A DNA stretch of 22,642 nt, from positions 1-22,642 of the IMG/VR virus record IMGVR_UViG_3300047277_000371; one strand, 5' to 3'. The DNA comes from a virus. The notes beneath the pieces are model-generated. The model was not told the DNA's origin and searched no databases. It was given only the letters and a program-made list of their open reading frames with translations. Position numbers and translations under genes: made by a program. Shown piece after piece: positions 1 through 6,681 of the stretch. How positions within the stretch are numbered: the stretch's first letter is position 1; every line of letters begins with the position of its first letter.

Positions 1-875
1 TCTAATAATCGCTTAGATTCTTTCTGTTTGTCTTCCAATTCTTTCTTTTGTGCTCTAGCGACAACAGCTTGAGCTTCTAGTTTGTCTATTTCGGATACAT
101 CAAATATAGCGGAATCTTTAGTTACAGCAGGTATTTCGTTTAGTTTGTTTTTTTGCTCAATTTCCAGAGCTTCAAATATGGATTTTGAATTGGTTATTTG
201 ATCTGTAATAATCGGTATTTGAGTTATATCAGCATTCAACACAGGAGTTATTATTGAACTATATGTTGTTTCATATCCAGCTATGAGTAAATCAATACTC
301 TGACTTTCAAGTAATAACTTGCTATTGCTTTCAGACAATAATGTGATATTTTTGTCAATAGCTTCTACTTTTTTAGTCCAAACTTCTAATCCTAGCACTT
401 TTATTAAGAAATCAAAGGATTCTTTGGCTGTTAGTTTTAAGAAAAAACCACCTTCTTTTTGTTTCTTATGTATCATCTTTTTAAAAAGCTTAATTGGAAT
501 TCCAATTAAATTCTCTAGTCTTTCCTCGGCTAATTTGATATTGCCGCTTATTGTTTCTTCTCCGATAGTTAAAGATAGTCCGTCTTTTTTTGACCGCTTT
601 ATTCGAACCAAAACACCGTCAATTTCATATAGCGCATCGGTAGCTATAGTTGTTTTAGTTATTCTAGACTGAAGAACTGTAGTTGGAATATCACTTAGTC
701 CTAAGTTATAATCTAATGCATTAAATACAGTTGATTTTCCAGAACCTGAAGAACCACCTGTGTTATTGTTTTTACCATCAATTTGAATTAATTTACCACG
801 ATTCCTGAAATCAATGGTCTGTGGTGTGATGAACCTACCTATACCTACAAAATTAAGCTCCAGTAATTTTATCAT
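1..875 (-). CDS. gp46/SbcC/Rad50-like recombination ATPase, N-terminal part (runs off the window)
   Basis: About 291 codons are visible and the frame is open at the window edge, so the 3' part is missing. The protein starts MIKLLELNFVGIG, the usual beta-strand opening of SMC/Rad50-type ATPases, and has a Walker A loop GSSGSGKST near residues 43-51. From about residue 190 it becomes rich in charged and Leu residues (EQKNKLNEI, ARAQKKELEDKQKESKRLL), which fits the start of the long coiled coil. In this family the ATPase pairs with an Mre11/SbcD-type nuclease (T4 gp47) to process DNA ends; a gp47-like gene lies at 4104-5057. The ATG at 873-875 has an AAAGGA Shine-Dalgarno and overlaps the stop of the upstream repeat protein (ATGA). 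The gp46 assignment rests on motif, start context and the gp47 partner. Confidence 0.85.
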   Translation of the reverse strand, partial: MIKLLELNFVGIGRFITPQTIDFRNRGKLIQIDGKNNNTGGSSGSGKSTVFNALDYNLGLSDIPTTVLQSRITKTTIATDALYEIDGVLVRIKRSKKDGLSLTIGEETISGNIKLAEERLENLIGIPIKLFKKMIHKKQKEGGFFLKLTAKESFDFLIKVLGLEVWTKKVEAIDKNITLLSESNSKLLLESQSIDLLIAGYETTYSSIITPVLNADITQIPIITDQITNSKSIFEALEIEQKNKLNEIPAVTKDSAIFDVSEIDKLEAQAVVARAQKKELEDKQKESKRLL

Positions 876-1102
876 TTTAAGTCCTTTCTTAGCTCAGAAT
901 ATAGCTCAGAATATAGCTTGGAATCTAGCTTGGAACATAGCTTGAAATACAGCTTGGATTCTAGCTCGGAATATAGCTTGGAAAATAGCTCAGAATATAG
1001 CTTGGAATCTAGCTTGGAACATAGCTTGGAATATATCTTGGAATCTAGCTTGGAACATAGCTTGTATCTTAGCTTGGAATTTAAGTTAATTGGTTTTTTC
1101 AT
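872..1102 (-). CDS. Tetrapeptide-repeat protein (16 x xS[K/E]L)
   Basis: A 76-aa protein that is almost entirely a four-residue repeat: after MKKPINL come about 16 units of the form x-S-K/E-L, with x = C, D, Y, F, R or E (for example CSKLDSKIYSKL), then a short RKDLK end. The repeat comes from a 12-bp DNA repeat (889-1080). It sits between the zinc-ribbon gene (TGAATG junction) and the gp46-like gene (ATGA junction), so it looks translationally coupled on both sides and real rather than a chance frame. A Leu every fourth residue could give an amphipathic helix or a short-pitch solenoid; neither can be decided from the sequence. It is not the pentapeptide-repeat family. Function unknown. The plus strand is also open across the repeat, but only as a consequence of the repeat. 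Confidence 0.65.
   Translation of the reverse strand: MKKPINLNSKLRYKLCSKLDSKIYSKLCSKLDSKLYSELFSKLYSELESKLYFKLCSKLDSKLYSELYSELRKDLK
889..1080. repeat. 12-bp minisatellite, 16 tandem copies
   Basis: Sixteen consecutive 12-bp units, plus-strand consensus ATAGCTTGGAAT, with variants such as CTAGCTTGGAAC and ATAGCTCAGAAT. Phase is kept throughout (192 bp = 16 x 12) with no indel. Higher-order order is visible: the sequence of units at 985-1020 resembles that at 901-936, suggesting duplication of several-unit blocks. Because 12 is a multiple of 3, copy-number change would add or remove whole tetrapeptides in the coding frame. Confidence 0.95.
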
Positions 1103-1354
1103 TCAATCATCTTCTCTGTACATCTTATCTTGTTCTTTTAAAACAACTTCATTCATAACCTCAACTGCTTTAGATTGGTTTCCATTATCTACAACTTGTG
1201 TTGAATGACTACCTGGTGCTGATAGCTGTCTTTCTAGTTTACCAAAACCACATTCTCCGCAATCTAAATAAGGAGGTATGTCTTTGAAATTATTAAATAG
1301 TTTTGTTATGTGATTTTTGCAATCGCTATTATTACATTGAAATTTAATAAGCAT
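1103..1354 (-). CDS. Small zinc-ribbon protein (FmdB-like)
   Basis: An 83-aa protein beginning MLIKFQCNNSDCKN. Cysteines at 7, 12, 32 and 35 form a zinc-ribbon pattern, followed by GFGKLERQLSAPGSHSTQVV, which resembles the RQLSAP/VVDNG tail of small FmdB-type regulators found in many phages. The start at 1354 is preferred over an upstream in-frame ATG at 1417 because it has an AGAGG Shine-Dalgarno about 6 nt upstream, the cysteine motif starts right after it, and the extra N-terminal residues overlap the probable promoter at 1384-1394. The stop abuts the ATG of the tetrapeptide-repeat gene. Molecular function is unknown; a DNA- or protein-binding role is only a family-level guess. Confidence 0.75.
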   Translation of the reverse strand: MLIKFQCNNSDCKNHITKLFNNFKDIPPYLDCGECGFGKLERQLSAPGSHSTQVVDNGNQSKAVEVMNEVVLKEQDKMYREDD

Positions 1355-1383
1355 TTTATACCTCTTTATGTTTAATACAGTAA

Positions 1384-1394
1384 TATCATACCAT
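1384..1394 (-). promoter_or_regulatory. Variant phage promoter motif (ATGGTATGATA)
   Basis: Minus-strand ATGGTATGATATTA matches the recurrent GTGGTATTATAA element at most positions. Its -10-like hexamer TATGAT (1385-1390) lies 30 nt before the ATG at 1354, with an AGAGG Shine-Dalgarno between, and just downstream of the terminator at 1425-1450. It would start the zinc-ribbon, repeat-protein and gp46-like unit. Confidence 0.5.
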
Positions 1395-1424
1395 AGAATT
1401 ATTGTTTTTACAAACAAATTTAAA

Positions 1425-1450
1425 CAAAAAAAACCCTCTTTCGAGGGTTT
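1425..1450 (-). terminator. Intrinsic terminator after the ClpP-like gene
   Basis: On the minus strand an 8-bp stem AAACCCTC/GAGGGTTT with a GAAA tetraloop is followed by a run of T (TTTTTTTTG). It lies immediately after the stop codon of the ClpP-like gene at 1456. The plus-strand reading also has a T-rich tail, so it could act in both directions. It is the clearest terminator in the window and separates the exported-protein unit from the gp46 unit. Confidence 0.9.
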
Positions 1451-1455
1451 GTTTT

Positions 1456-2406
1456 TTATAACCAGTTAAATTTTCTTATATTTTCGAAGTTTCTGTCTTT
1501 AAAGAACATAAAAGCTTTATATCTCTTGCTTGATTCAGTAATCTTTGTTATTTCTGCATAAGTAATAGGAGGTGCGAAAACCAAGGAATCTGTTTTTTTA
1601 AATAATTGCTCTCCTTTTTCTTTTTCTTCTAAATTATATCCTTTGTTTTCTAGAACAAATCTCTGTCCAGTAGATAAATTTACTATAGCCACTTGGTATT
1701 TTAAAACAGATAACATCAATGGGCACTTAGATGTTTCGTACTTAATCTCTATGGATATCACTCCACCTACGTATTCTCTTACATTTACAATATCATTTGA
1801 AGATAGTAGCTCAGCTGAACATGAAATTGTAACTACTTCATCTGCGTATCCTGTGTCTACAGCATTTTGTCCAGTAGTCCAAAGTTCGTCATTATACGAT
1901 TTTTGGTAGCTTTCTAATGTTTGTTTCCCATTAGTTCTGCTAACTACTTGTTTATCCATCGTGTCGATTATTTCATTTATTTGGCCGATTCTTTTTTCAA
2001 CACTAAGTCCTTTTCCAAACTGCCCTCTTTCTCCTCCAGACATAGGATGTGACATTAGAGTTCCAGTATCTAGGATTAAACGAGCACCAGGATTTCCTTC
2101 AGCAATTTGAAACCCCATAGAAGCTGAAAAAACGGTTATAGTTTTAACAGGTACGTTAAATCCCTTTAAAAAGTGAATTAAATTTAACCCATCGAATACA
2201 CTGCCACCTGGGGTATCTAAAACTAGATAGATAACTGGCTCTTTATTATCTGCTTTAGCAGATAATTCAGACATTGCTTTTGTGACACTTTCTGCTTCTA
2301 CAATATCTTTTAAAAAGACTGTGTTTTCTGAGTTTAATTTTATAGTATCAGCACTTGCGTTTACGCTCAATAACAGAGCAAATAAGATTCCGATAACTTT
2401 AGTCAC
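1456..2406 (-). CDS. Exported ClpP-fold serine protease
   Basis: A 316-aa protein with an N-terminal Sec signal peptide (MTKVIGILFALLLSVNASAD, cleavage probably after ASA). The ClpP/crotonase-fold core follows: LVLDTPGGSVFDGL (61-74), nucleophile Ser96 in FSASMG (compare ASMG in ClpP), His120 in LMSHPMSGG (compare MIHQP) and candidate Asp173 in YNDELW, with the usual late GQNAVDTGYADEV segment (179-191). The whole Ser-His-Asp set therefore seems present. A C-terminal extension of about 115 residues (200-316) is not recognised. Known phage ClpP-like proteins are mostly cytoplasmic head-maturation proteases; a signal peptide points to the periplasm instead. It is the last gene of a three-gene exported unit, with promoter motif 2441-2451 upstream and a terminator just downstream. 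Targets are unknown. Confidence 0.85.
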   Translation of the reverse strand: MTKVIGILFALLLSVNASADTIKLNSENTVFLKDIVEAESVTKAMSELSAKADNKEPVIYLVLDTPGGSVFDGLNLIHFLKGFNVPVKTITVFSASMGFQIAEGNPGARLILDTGTLMSHPMSGGERGQFGKGLSVEKRIGQINEIIDTMDKQVVSRTNGKQTLESYQKSYNDELWTTGQNAVDTGYADEVVTISCSAELLSSNDIVNVREYVGGVISIEIKYETSKCPLMLSVLKYQVAIVNLSTGQRFVLENKGYNLEEKEKGEQLFKKTDSLVFAPPITYAEITKITESSKRYKAFMFFKDRNFENIRKFNWL

Positions 2407-2440
2407 ATGTACCCCCTTAAGGTGTTTTTTTTTGATATAT

Positions 2441-2451
2441 TATAATACCAC
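2441..2451 (-). promoter_or_regulatory. Phage promoter motif GTGGTATTATA before the ClpP-like gene
   Basis: Minus-strand GTGGTATTATAAT in the gap between 2460 and 2406. The -10-like hexamer TATTAT is at 2442-2447, leaving a 35-nt leader with an AAGGGGG Shine-Dalgarno. No -35-like hexamer is visible at normal spacing. Confidence 0.6.
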
Positions 2452-2459
2452 GTTTATTT

Positions 2460-2786
2460 TTATTTTTTAGACAAAACTTTGCATTTTAAAGAATAAAGTA
2501 CATTTTTACCGTCTTTTGTGAATTCAATGTAATCATTAACTTCTGAAAGCTTAGATGTATTCTCTATATGGATAGTTACGTACATTCCATCTGCTTTTTC
2601 ATGAGTATGAAAAGTCTGTCCTTCTGGAGCTTCTAGTGACACATCTCCTCTTTTAAACTGACATTGTATCTTTAACACACTAGTTGCATTGGCATTTGTG
2701 ATAAGGAAATCAATTGTTATTGTTAGTAACATGATAATTGATACAAATAATGCCGTAAACATAATTCTTCTTAAAAAATCTTTCAT
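2460..2786 (-). CDS. Small exported or membrane-anchored protein, unknown
   Basis: A 108-aa protein with a basic start (MKDFLRR) and one long hydrophobic segment (about residues 8-30), ending in ITNANATS, which could be a signal-peptidase site or leave the segment as an anchor. The rest (SVLKIQCQFKRGDVSLEA...) is polar and beta-like with two cysteines (42 and 102) that could form a disulfide outside the cytoplasm. The ATG directly follows the stop of the preceding exported gene (TAAATG), with a G-rich Shine-Dalgarno inside that gene. No family recognised. Its neighbours, a signal-peptide protein and an exported protease, suggest a shared periplasmic role. Confidence 0.7.
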   Translation of the reverse strand: MKDFLRRIMFTALFVSIIMLLTITIDFLITNANATSVLKIQCQFKRGDVSLEAPEGQTFHTHEKADGMYVTIHIENTSKLSEVNDYIEFTKDGKNVLYSLKCKVLSKK

Positions 2787-3122
2787 TTAAAACCCCCAAT
2801 TAATGCTTATTATACCTTTTATTTCTTTATTTCTTAAGTCATACAGTGCATCTGGCCTTAAAGTTCCATCCATCACTGTATAGCTGTATTTAAAAAACTT
2901 TGTATCAATCCGCCCTTTAATTAAAGTAACAGTAATGCTTGCAACAGGGGTTATGTATTCTTTTGGAATGTTTATAGTTTTTTCTATTTTAGTGCTTATG
3001 TTTTTTTGAATCAATTGGTACTCTTTTGAGGCCATAATAGCTTCTTTTGTTTTATCCATGGCTCTAGCTGAGTCTTCAGCATAAGATGTGTTTAGCATAA
3101 ATAGTAAAACAAAAAACTTCAT
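2787..3122 (-). CDS. Small secreted protein, unknown
   Basis: A 111-aa protein with a short signal peptide (MKFFVLLFMLNTSYAEDS, likely cleavage after YAE or SYA). The mature part is helical and charged at first (AMDKTKEAIMASKEYQLIQK) and then beta-like, ending in an aromatic residue (ISINWGF). No cysteines, no family recognised. It is the first gene of the exported trio. A TATAAT hexamer lies only 6 nt before its ATG with no Shine-Dalgarno between, so its mRNA may be leaderless. A terminal aromatic residue is common in outer-membrane proteins, but the protein is small and this is weak evidence. Confidence 0.7.
   Translation of the reverse strand: MKFFVLLFMLNTSYAEDSARAMDKTKEAIMASKEYQLIQKNISTKIEKTINIPKEYITPVASITVTLIKGRIDTKFFKYSYTVMDGTLRPDALYDLRNKEIKGIISINWGF
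2808..2817 (-). promoter_or_regulatory. Promoter-like AAGGTATAATAAG
   Basis: Minus-strand AAGGTATAATAAG, with a perfect TATAAT at 2809-2814, lies 22 nt before the ATG at 2786, inside the end of the upstream gene. The same 13-mer occurs at 3127-3139 before the upstream gene, which makes chance less likely. Confidence 0.45.
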
Positions 3123-3126
3123 AGAC

Positions 3127-3139
3127 TTATTATACCTTT
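3127..3139 (-). promoter_or_regulatory. Start-proximal promoter AAGGTATAATAAG
   Basis: Minus-strand TATAAT at 3129-3134 is followed by only AAGTCT (6 nt) before ATG 3122. With the usual spacing of about 7 nt from the -10 hexamer to the first transcribed base, the transcript would begin at or next to the A of ATG. No clear TTGACA is seen upstream. Confidence 0.55.
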
Positions 3140-3152
3140 ATTAAACTATATG

Positions 3153-3797
3153 TCAAGAGTCCTTGCTGCGCTGGAACTTGGCCAGAGCTTTAAGCAGATT
3201 TCCAGCAGCTTCTTCAGAATCTGGATTGGTTGTGATATCAACGGTTTTGTCATTTCTTTGAGTAACAGTTGCTCCGCCAGTTCCTAAGTTTATGTTTACA
3301 GTTGGCTTGTCGCTTTCTGAATTACCAGAAGGACTAATCAGTTTTTCCAATACTTCCAATGCTTTATAATAAGAAGCGAGGTTTTTGGTGTCCATTTCTT
3401 CTATAATAGAGCTATCATTTGTGGCTAAATATTTATTTGCTTTATCGTTATAAAACTGTCCTAAAGCTGATATTATATTTAAAACAGTATCTGCTGATTG
3501 GATCTTTGTATTTCTCATTTTAGTAGCAATTCCAGTTGATATGTCTCCATAATAATCAACTCTCTTTAGGAACCATTTAGATCTATGAGCTATATATAGA
3601 ACTAAATCCTTCTTGTCCTTTGTAATATGAGCTATTTCAGCATAACTTTTCCCATTCATATATAGATTTAGCCAAGAAAAAACCTTAGCATCGTCTATCT
3701 TCACAAGACCAGGGCATCCGTTAGATATGTATTCCTGTAATGATTTCTGTTCCTCTGGAGTCATATCATCAGGTAGAACTTGAGTTGTTATTTCCAT
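3153..3797 (-). CDS. HTH-containing protein, possible small-terminase-like
   Basis: A 214-aa protein. Residues about 40-80 (VFSWLNLYMNGKSYAEIAHI through HRSKWFLKR) look like a helix-turn-helix of the kind found in small terminase subunits and phage DNA-binding proteins. The middle (105-155) is helical, and the tail (160-214) has a Thr/Gly/Asn-rich stretch (PTVNINLGTGGATVTQRNDK) and a final helix. It overlaps the preceding gene by 10 bp, and an AAAAGG Shine-Dalgarno lies 6 nt before its ATG. It is distant from the large terminase at 17542-19386, so the packaging role is only a suggestion. A transcription regulator is the main alternative. Confidence 0.55.
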   Translation of the reverse strand: MEITTQVLPDDMTPEEQKSLQEYISNGCPGLVKIDDAKVFSWLNLYMNGKSYAEIAHITKDKKDLVLYIAHRSKWFLKRVDYYGDISTGIATKMRNTKIQSADTVLNIISALGQFYNDKANKYLATNDSSIIEEMDTKNLASYYKALEVLEKLISPSGNSESDKPTVNINLGTGGATVTQRNDKTVDITTNPDSEEAAGNLLKALAKFQRSKDS

Positions 3798-4114
3798 AGA
3801 CTACCTTTTAGTTTAAATTCAACAGCGGTATTTGACCAAAATAGGAATCTTGTCCACAAAGTAAGATCCTCAAATGCCTTTTTTCTTTTCTCTTCTGATG
3901 GATAGATATTTTCCTTAAAAGTAAGATCGAATATTACCTTGCCTTCATAAAACTCAGAACTGGCATTAATAAAATCATAATCTACTAATACTTCATCAAC
4001 ATTGTCAAAAACAATTAAAGGCCATTGTTTAAGATTTGTTTCTTGGAATTCAGATATGTTTTTAGAAACCATAAGCATATTCCTATGGTCGTCAATAATA
4101 GTATTAGATGACAT
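3788..4114 (-). CDS. Small hypothetical protein
   Basis: A 108-aa protein beginning MSSNTIIDDHRNMLMVSKNI. The ATG at 4114 is chosen over the TTG at 4126 because GGAGG lies 5 nt upstream of it. That Shine-Dalgarno is inside the end of the gp47-like gene, whose last 11 bp it overlaps. The sequence is acidic and aromatic (FDNVDEVLVDYDFI, LWTRFLFWSNTAVEFKL) with no signal peptide. No family recognised. Position between the gp47-like nuclease and the HTH protein implies co-expression with replication and recombination genes. Confidence 0.65.
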   Translation of the reverse strand: MSSNTIIDDHRNMLMVSKNISEFQETNLKQWPLIVFDNVDEVLVDYDFINASSEFYEGKVIFDLTFKENIYPSEEKRKKAFEDLTLWTRFLFWSNTAVEFKLKGSLWK

Positions 4115-5057
4115 CAATTCCTCCAATGTACTCTGTTATTTCAAGTACAGAAATACCAACTAATGGTGTGAAATTATTTAGTGCATATTCGTTTATATTC
4201 AATAACTTAGATCCATCTGTCTTTACGTGCTTTCTATCAATAGGAACTGCTTTTATTGATCCCTTTCCTTTTAATTGTTTTTTTATGTTGGCTATCCAAG
4301 AGCTTTTACCAATCAACTCAAAAGCCATCTTTGCATTAGAAGGGAACTCTGGAATTTCCTCTCCTTCTTTTATTGTTACCCTATACATAGGTTGCACAAC
4401 CTCTTTAGTAGGTAGGAACTCTTTTTCTCCAGTATCATCTGAAATAAGCCATATTCCTTTTTCTTCCCCTGCATCTGTAGCTGTCATCCACATTGGGCTG
4501 CCAGCGTAAAATACCTTACCTTGACTTAGTTTATTGGAATGAACGTGGCCACTTATTATACTAGTCTGTGGTATTAAATCTGGATTGATCATGTCTCCGA
4601 ACAATTCCTGAGTAAAATTAGCATGAGCAATTAAAGTAGTAGTTCCAATAGCATTTTTACAATTATTTATTAACTTATTGGAATCATGTGTATATGCATG
4701 GTAGATGTACTTGCCAGATACAAAATGATCGTTTACTATATTTACGTTTTTTATTTTATCTTTTAAAGTAAATAAAGAATATATCTCCGTTTCTTTTTCT
4801 TTTACGTGTATTTGATCATGGTTTCCAACTAATACTATTATTGGTTTTTCTAATAAATTAAAAACATCTAGGTTTTTAGTCCAAAAAACATTAACTTCTT
4901 GTCTTATAATTGCGTGAGTATCGTATAAATCACCTAGAAAAACTACTTTACTTACAGAATTATCGCTTGCGATTACGAGAGCGAAATCTATTAGATCTTG
5001 AGCTTCCTCAATATTGCTTGGTTTGCAGTGTACGTCACCGATATAAAGAGTTTTCAT
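4104..5057 (-). CDS. gp47/SbcD/Mre11-like DNA exonuclease subunit
   Basis: A 317-aa calcineurin-type metallophosphoesterase. The ordered metal-binding motifs are visible: GDVHCKP (7-13; Asp8, His10), GDLYDTH (42-48), GNHDQ (78-82), and a late GHVHS (about 170-174) after an internal IAHANF. This spacing matches phage gp47 and bacterial SbcD nucleases, which cut DNA ends in complex with an SbcC/gp46 ATPase. The partner gene begins at 875 but is separated from it by about 3.2 kb, including an exported-protein unit. It follows the GroES-like stop by a few bases with an AGAGG Shine-Dalgarno, and its end carries the Shine-Dalgarno of the next gene. Confidence 0.9.
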   Translation of the reverse strand: MKTLYIGDVHCKPSNIEEAQDLIDFALVIASDNSVSKVVFLGDLYDTHAIIRQEVNVFWTKNLDVFNLLEKPIIVLVGNHDQIHVKEKETEIYSLFTLKDKIKNVNIVNDHFVSGKYIYHAYTHDSNKLINNCKNAIGTTTLIAHANFTQELFGDMINPDLIPQTSIISGHVHSNKLSQGKVFYAGSPMWMTATDAGEEKGIWLISDDTGEKEFLPTKEVVQPMYRVTIKEGEEIPEFPSNAKMAFELIGKSSWIANIKKQLKGKGSIKAVPIDRKHVKTDGSKLLNINEYALNNFTPLVGISVLEITEYIGGIDVI

Positions 5058-5357
5058 TTACGCCTCTTTTACCATCAATATATATCCGATGCTCAATGTT
5101 ATAAAACTTCCTTCGATAGCGTCACATTCCATTGGAGTTAAGACGTTTTGGTTTTCGTATAAATACTTCTCATTTAAAAATACCACAGATCCTTTCTTTA
5201 TAGTCTGAGTATCACTGATTCTGGCATCAGCTAAAACTTTAAGTCCAACCACAGTAACACGTTGTTTTACAGTGGCTAACCCCTTATTTACAGTTGCTTC
5301 TATTTTTCTTTTGCTTGTGTACGGCTCTACTATAATTACATTATTTATTGAGATCAT
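5058..5357 (-). CDS. GroES-like co-chaperonin
   Basis: A 99-aa protein, the usual GroES length. VIIVEPYTSKRKIEA (7-21) matches the first strand DRVIVKR, KGLATVK (25-31) sits where the mobile loop GGIVLTG contacts GroEL, VVGLKVLADARI (36-47) resembles GEVLAVGNGRI, KKGSVVFLNEKY (54-65) resembles KVGDIVIFNDGY, and the end GYILMVKEA (91-99) resembles DILAIVEA. Identity is low but the order and spacing fit. Phage co-chaperonins (T4 gp31) help fold the large capsid protein. A GroEL-like gene is present at 20379-22151, so the two could form a phage-specific chamber. The ATG lies inside the end of the KTSC gene with an AAGGA Shine-Dalgarno. Confidence 0.65.
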   Translation of the reverse strand: MISINNVIIVEPYTSKRKIEATVNKGLATVKQRVTVVGLKVLADARISDTQTIKKGSVVFLNEKYLYENQNVLTPMECDAIEGSFITLSIGYILMVKEA

Positions 5358-5625
5358 TTTCTTCTTCCTTTTTTAATTGTAGTTCTACATCTAATTTAGC
5401 AAATTCATATTTCGTTTTAATACTGTTGAAATACTTTCCAACACTTTCTGCTTTTTTCATACGTTCGAACTCCTCTTTAGGAGTCTTTGCATAGGAATAA
5501 ATTGTTTTGTTTATAAAAGTAACAAACATAAGCTCATTAGGCTCGTCATATGCTATATTTGCAATATTAGATGATTTTGTGTTAATCATTTCAGTTACTT
5601 GGATTACTTTTTTATCATCACTCAT
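5341..5625 (-). CDS. KTSC-domain protein
   Basis: A 94-aa protein. Residues about 18-75 match the KTSC pattern: SSNIANIAYDEPNELMFVTF, then TIYSYAKTPKEEFERMKKAE, SVGKYFN and a final KYEF. The domain is named after its similarity to the C-terminus of lysyl-tRNA synthetases; its role in phages is not established. The C-terminal tail is acidic and lysine-rich. The start overlaps the stop of the sigma-factor gene (ATGA), and its own end overlaps the GroES-like start by 17 bp, so it is tightly coupled within the operon. Confidence 0.8.
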   Translation of the reverse strand: MSDDKKVIQVTEMINTKSSNIANIAYDEPNELMFVTFINKTIYSYAKTPKEEFERMKKAESVGKYFNSIKTKYEFAKLDVELQLKKEEENDLNK

Positions 5626-6677
5626 AAATCTACCCCTTTTAATCTTATTACCTTTTTTTCTATTAAAAACAAATCACTTGATGATTTTGATACTTTTCTC
5701 ATTAAATCCATTTTTTCAACTTCATCGCTTACTTCGTTCTGATTATGAGCCTCTAGTTTATTAGAGAGATAATCATAATGACTTGCCCCTGTTCCATCGT
5801 CATCACTCTCTATGTTTGCATCAGCACTTACTGGAGTTGCACTGTTCATCAGTATGTGCAAATACGTTTTGGTTATAGGAAGTTTAGGAGTTGCTCTTCC
5901 TTCTATCTTATCCTGTTTAAAGCTTTCGTTCAAGGCTTTTGTTAAAATATTTATGTCGTCTATTTTTAGCTTATGTTTCAATGCGTTAGCTCTGTATAAT
6001 ATTTTTCTATCTGAAGGATACATTCTAAGCAATGACTTAGAGTATTCCTCCATCATGTGTCCTGTCATTCTTCCAATGCATACGGATCTCCAAACAGTTG
6101 TATAGGGGCCATTGTACTTATCTATACCATTAATAAGTCCATGTGTACAGATATTTATAAAATCCAACAAAGTTAGATGTGATTTCGGTACTTTGCGATA
6201 AAACAGCTTGGCTCTATTTATAGCAAGAGGTATGTTGTTCTCTATTAAAATGTTTCTAGATAAAACTAATTTTTGGTATATATCATCGCTTTTTTTAGGA
6301 AGAGGACTTCCCCAATTATCAACTATGAATTTTATCAACATGAAATTGCCTTGAAAATCCATAAGTCTCTTTGGATTCCTTCCTTTTATTGCTGGAGTTA
6401 TGTTTTTTGTGAAATCAACTCCAGTTTCTCTAAAATAAGGGCGAGCACTTAATATATTTCCCAAATCTTTTATAATAAACAAAATAAAAAGGTCATATGT
6501 TTCATATCCCCTTGTATGTTTTTTTATGCTATCTATAAATGAAACTTCAAGAGCCATTACATTCTCAACTTGAGTTTTTTGATCTCCTATCAAGTTCTCA
6601 TTGTTTATGAGAGTTTGATTAACCTTAGCGGCTAGCTTTTGGAAATCACGATCTGAATATTGTTTGTTTTTAGCCAT
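5622..6677 (-). CDS. Phage RNA polymerase sigma factor lacking region 4.2
   Basis: A 351-aa protein starting MAKNKQYSDR. Residues about 140-205 read like sigma-70 region 2: NNIPLAINRAKLFYRK, then LTLLDFINICTHGLINGIDK, then VWRSVCIGRM, with region 3-like helices up to about 252 (EEYSKSLLRMYPSDRKILYR). A segment ATPVSADANIESDDDG (about 283-298) resembles the region 3.2 finger. The end VIRLKGVDL resembles the region 4.1 motif VLRLRFGLD and stops there, so the -35-binding helix-turn-helix is absent. Start: an in-frame ATG at 6713 has no Shine-Dalgarno and overlaps the helicase. ATG 6677 is preferred because a TATTAT hexamer lies 6 nt upstream, giving a leaderless transcript. The stop overlaps the KTSC start. 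Confidence 0.75.
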   Translation of the reverse strand: MAKNKQYSDRDFQKLAAKVNQTLINNENLIGDQKTQVENVMALEVSFIDSIKKHTRGYETYDLFILFIIKDLGNILSARPYFRETGVDFTKNITPAIKGRNPKRLMDFQGNFMLIKFIVDNWGSPLPKKSDDIYQKLVLSRNILIENNIPLAINRAKLFYRKVPKSHLTLLDFINICTHGLINGIDKYNGPYTTVWRSVCIGRMTGHMMEEYSKSLLRMYPSDRKILYRANALKHKLKIDDINILTKALNESFKQDKIEGRATPKLPITKTYLHILMNSATPVSADANIESDDDGTGASHYDYLSNKLEAHNQNEVSDEVEKMDLMRKVSKSSSDLFLIEKKVIRLKGVDL

Positions 6678-6681
6678 ATGT

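Noticed and set aside
319-672. Plus-strand ORF of 117 codons
   Set aside because: It lies antisense to the gp46-like gene, whose frame has the Walker A motif and a Shine-Dalgarno.
889-1080. CRISPR-like array
   Set aside because: The units are 12 bp and contiguous with no spacers.
918-1208. Plus-strand open frame reading xSLE tetrapeptides across the minisatellite
   Set aside because: It is a mirror of the 12-bp repeat on the opposite strand, has no ribosome site and runs through the zinc-ribbon gene; the minus-strand frame is coupled to its neighbours.
4568-4576. Plus-strand GTGGTATTA resembling the promoter motif
   Set aside because: It is inside the gp47-like coding region, antisense, and breaks off after nine bases (GTGGTATTAAATC); likely chance.
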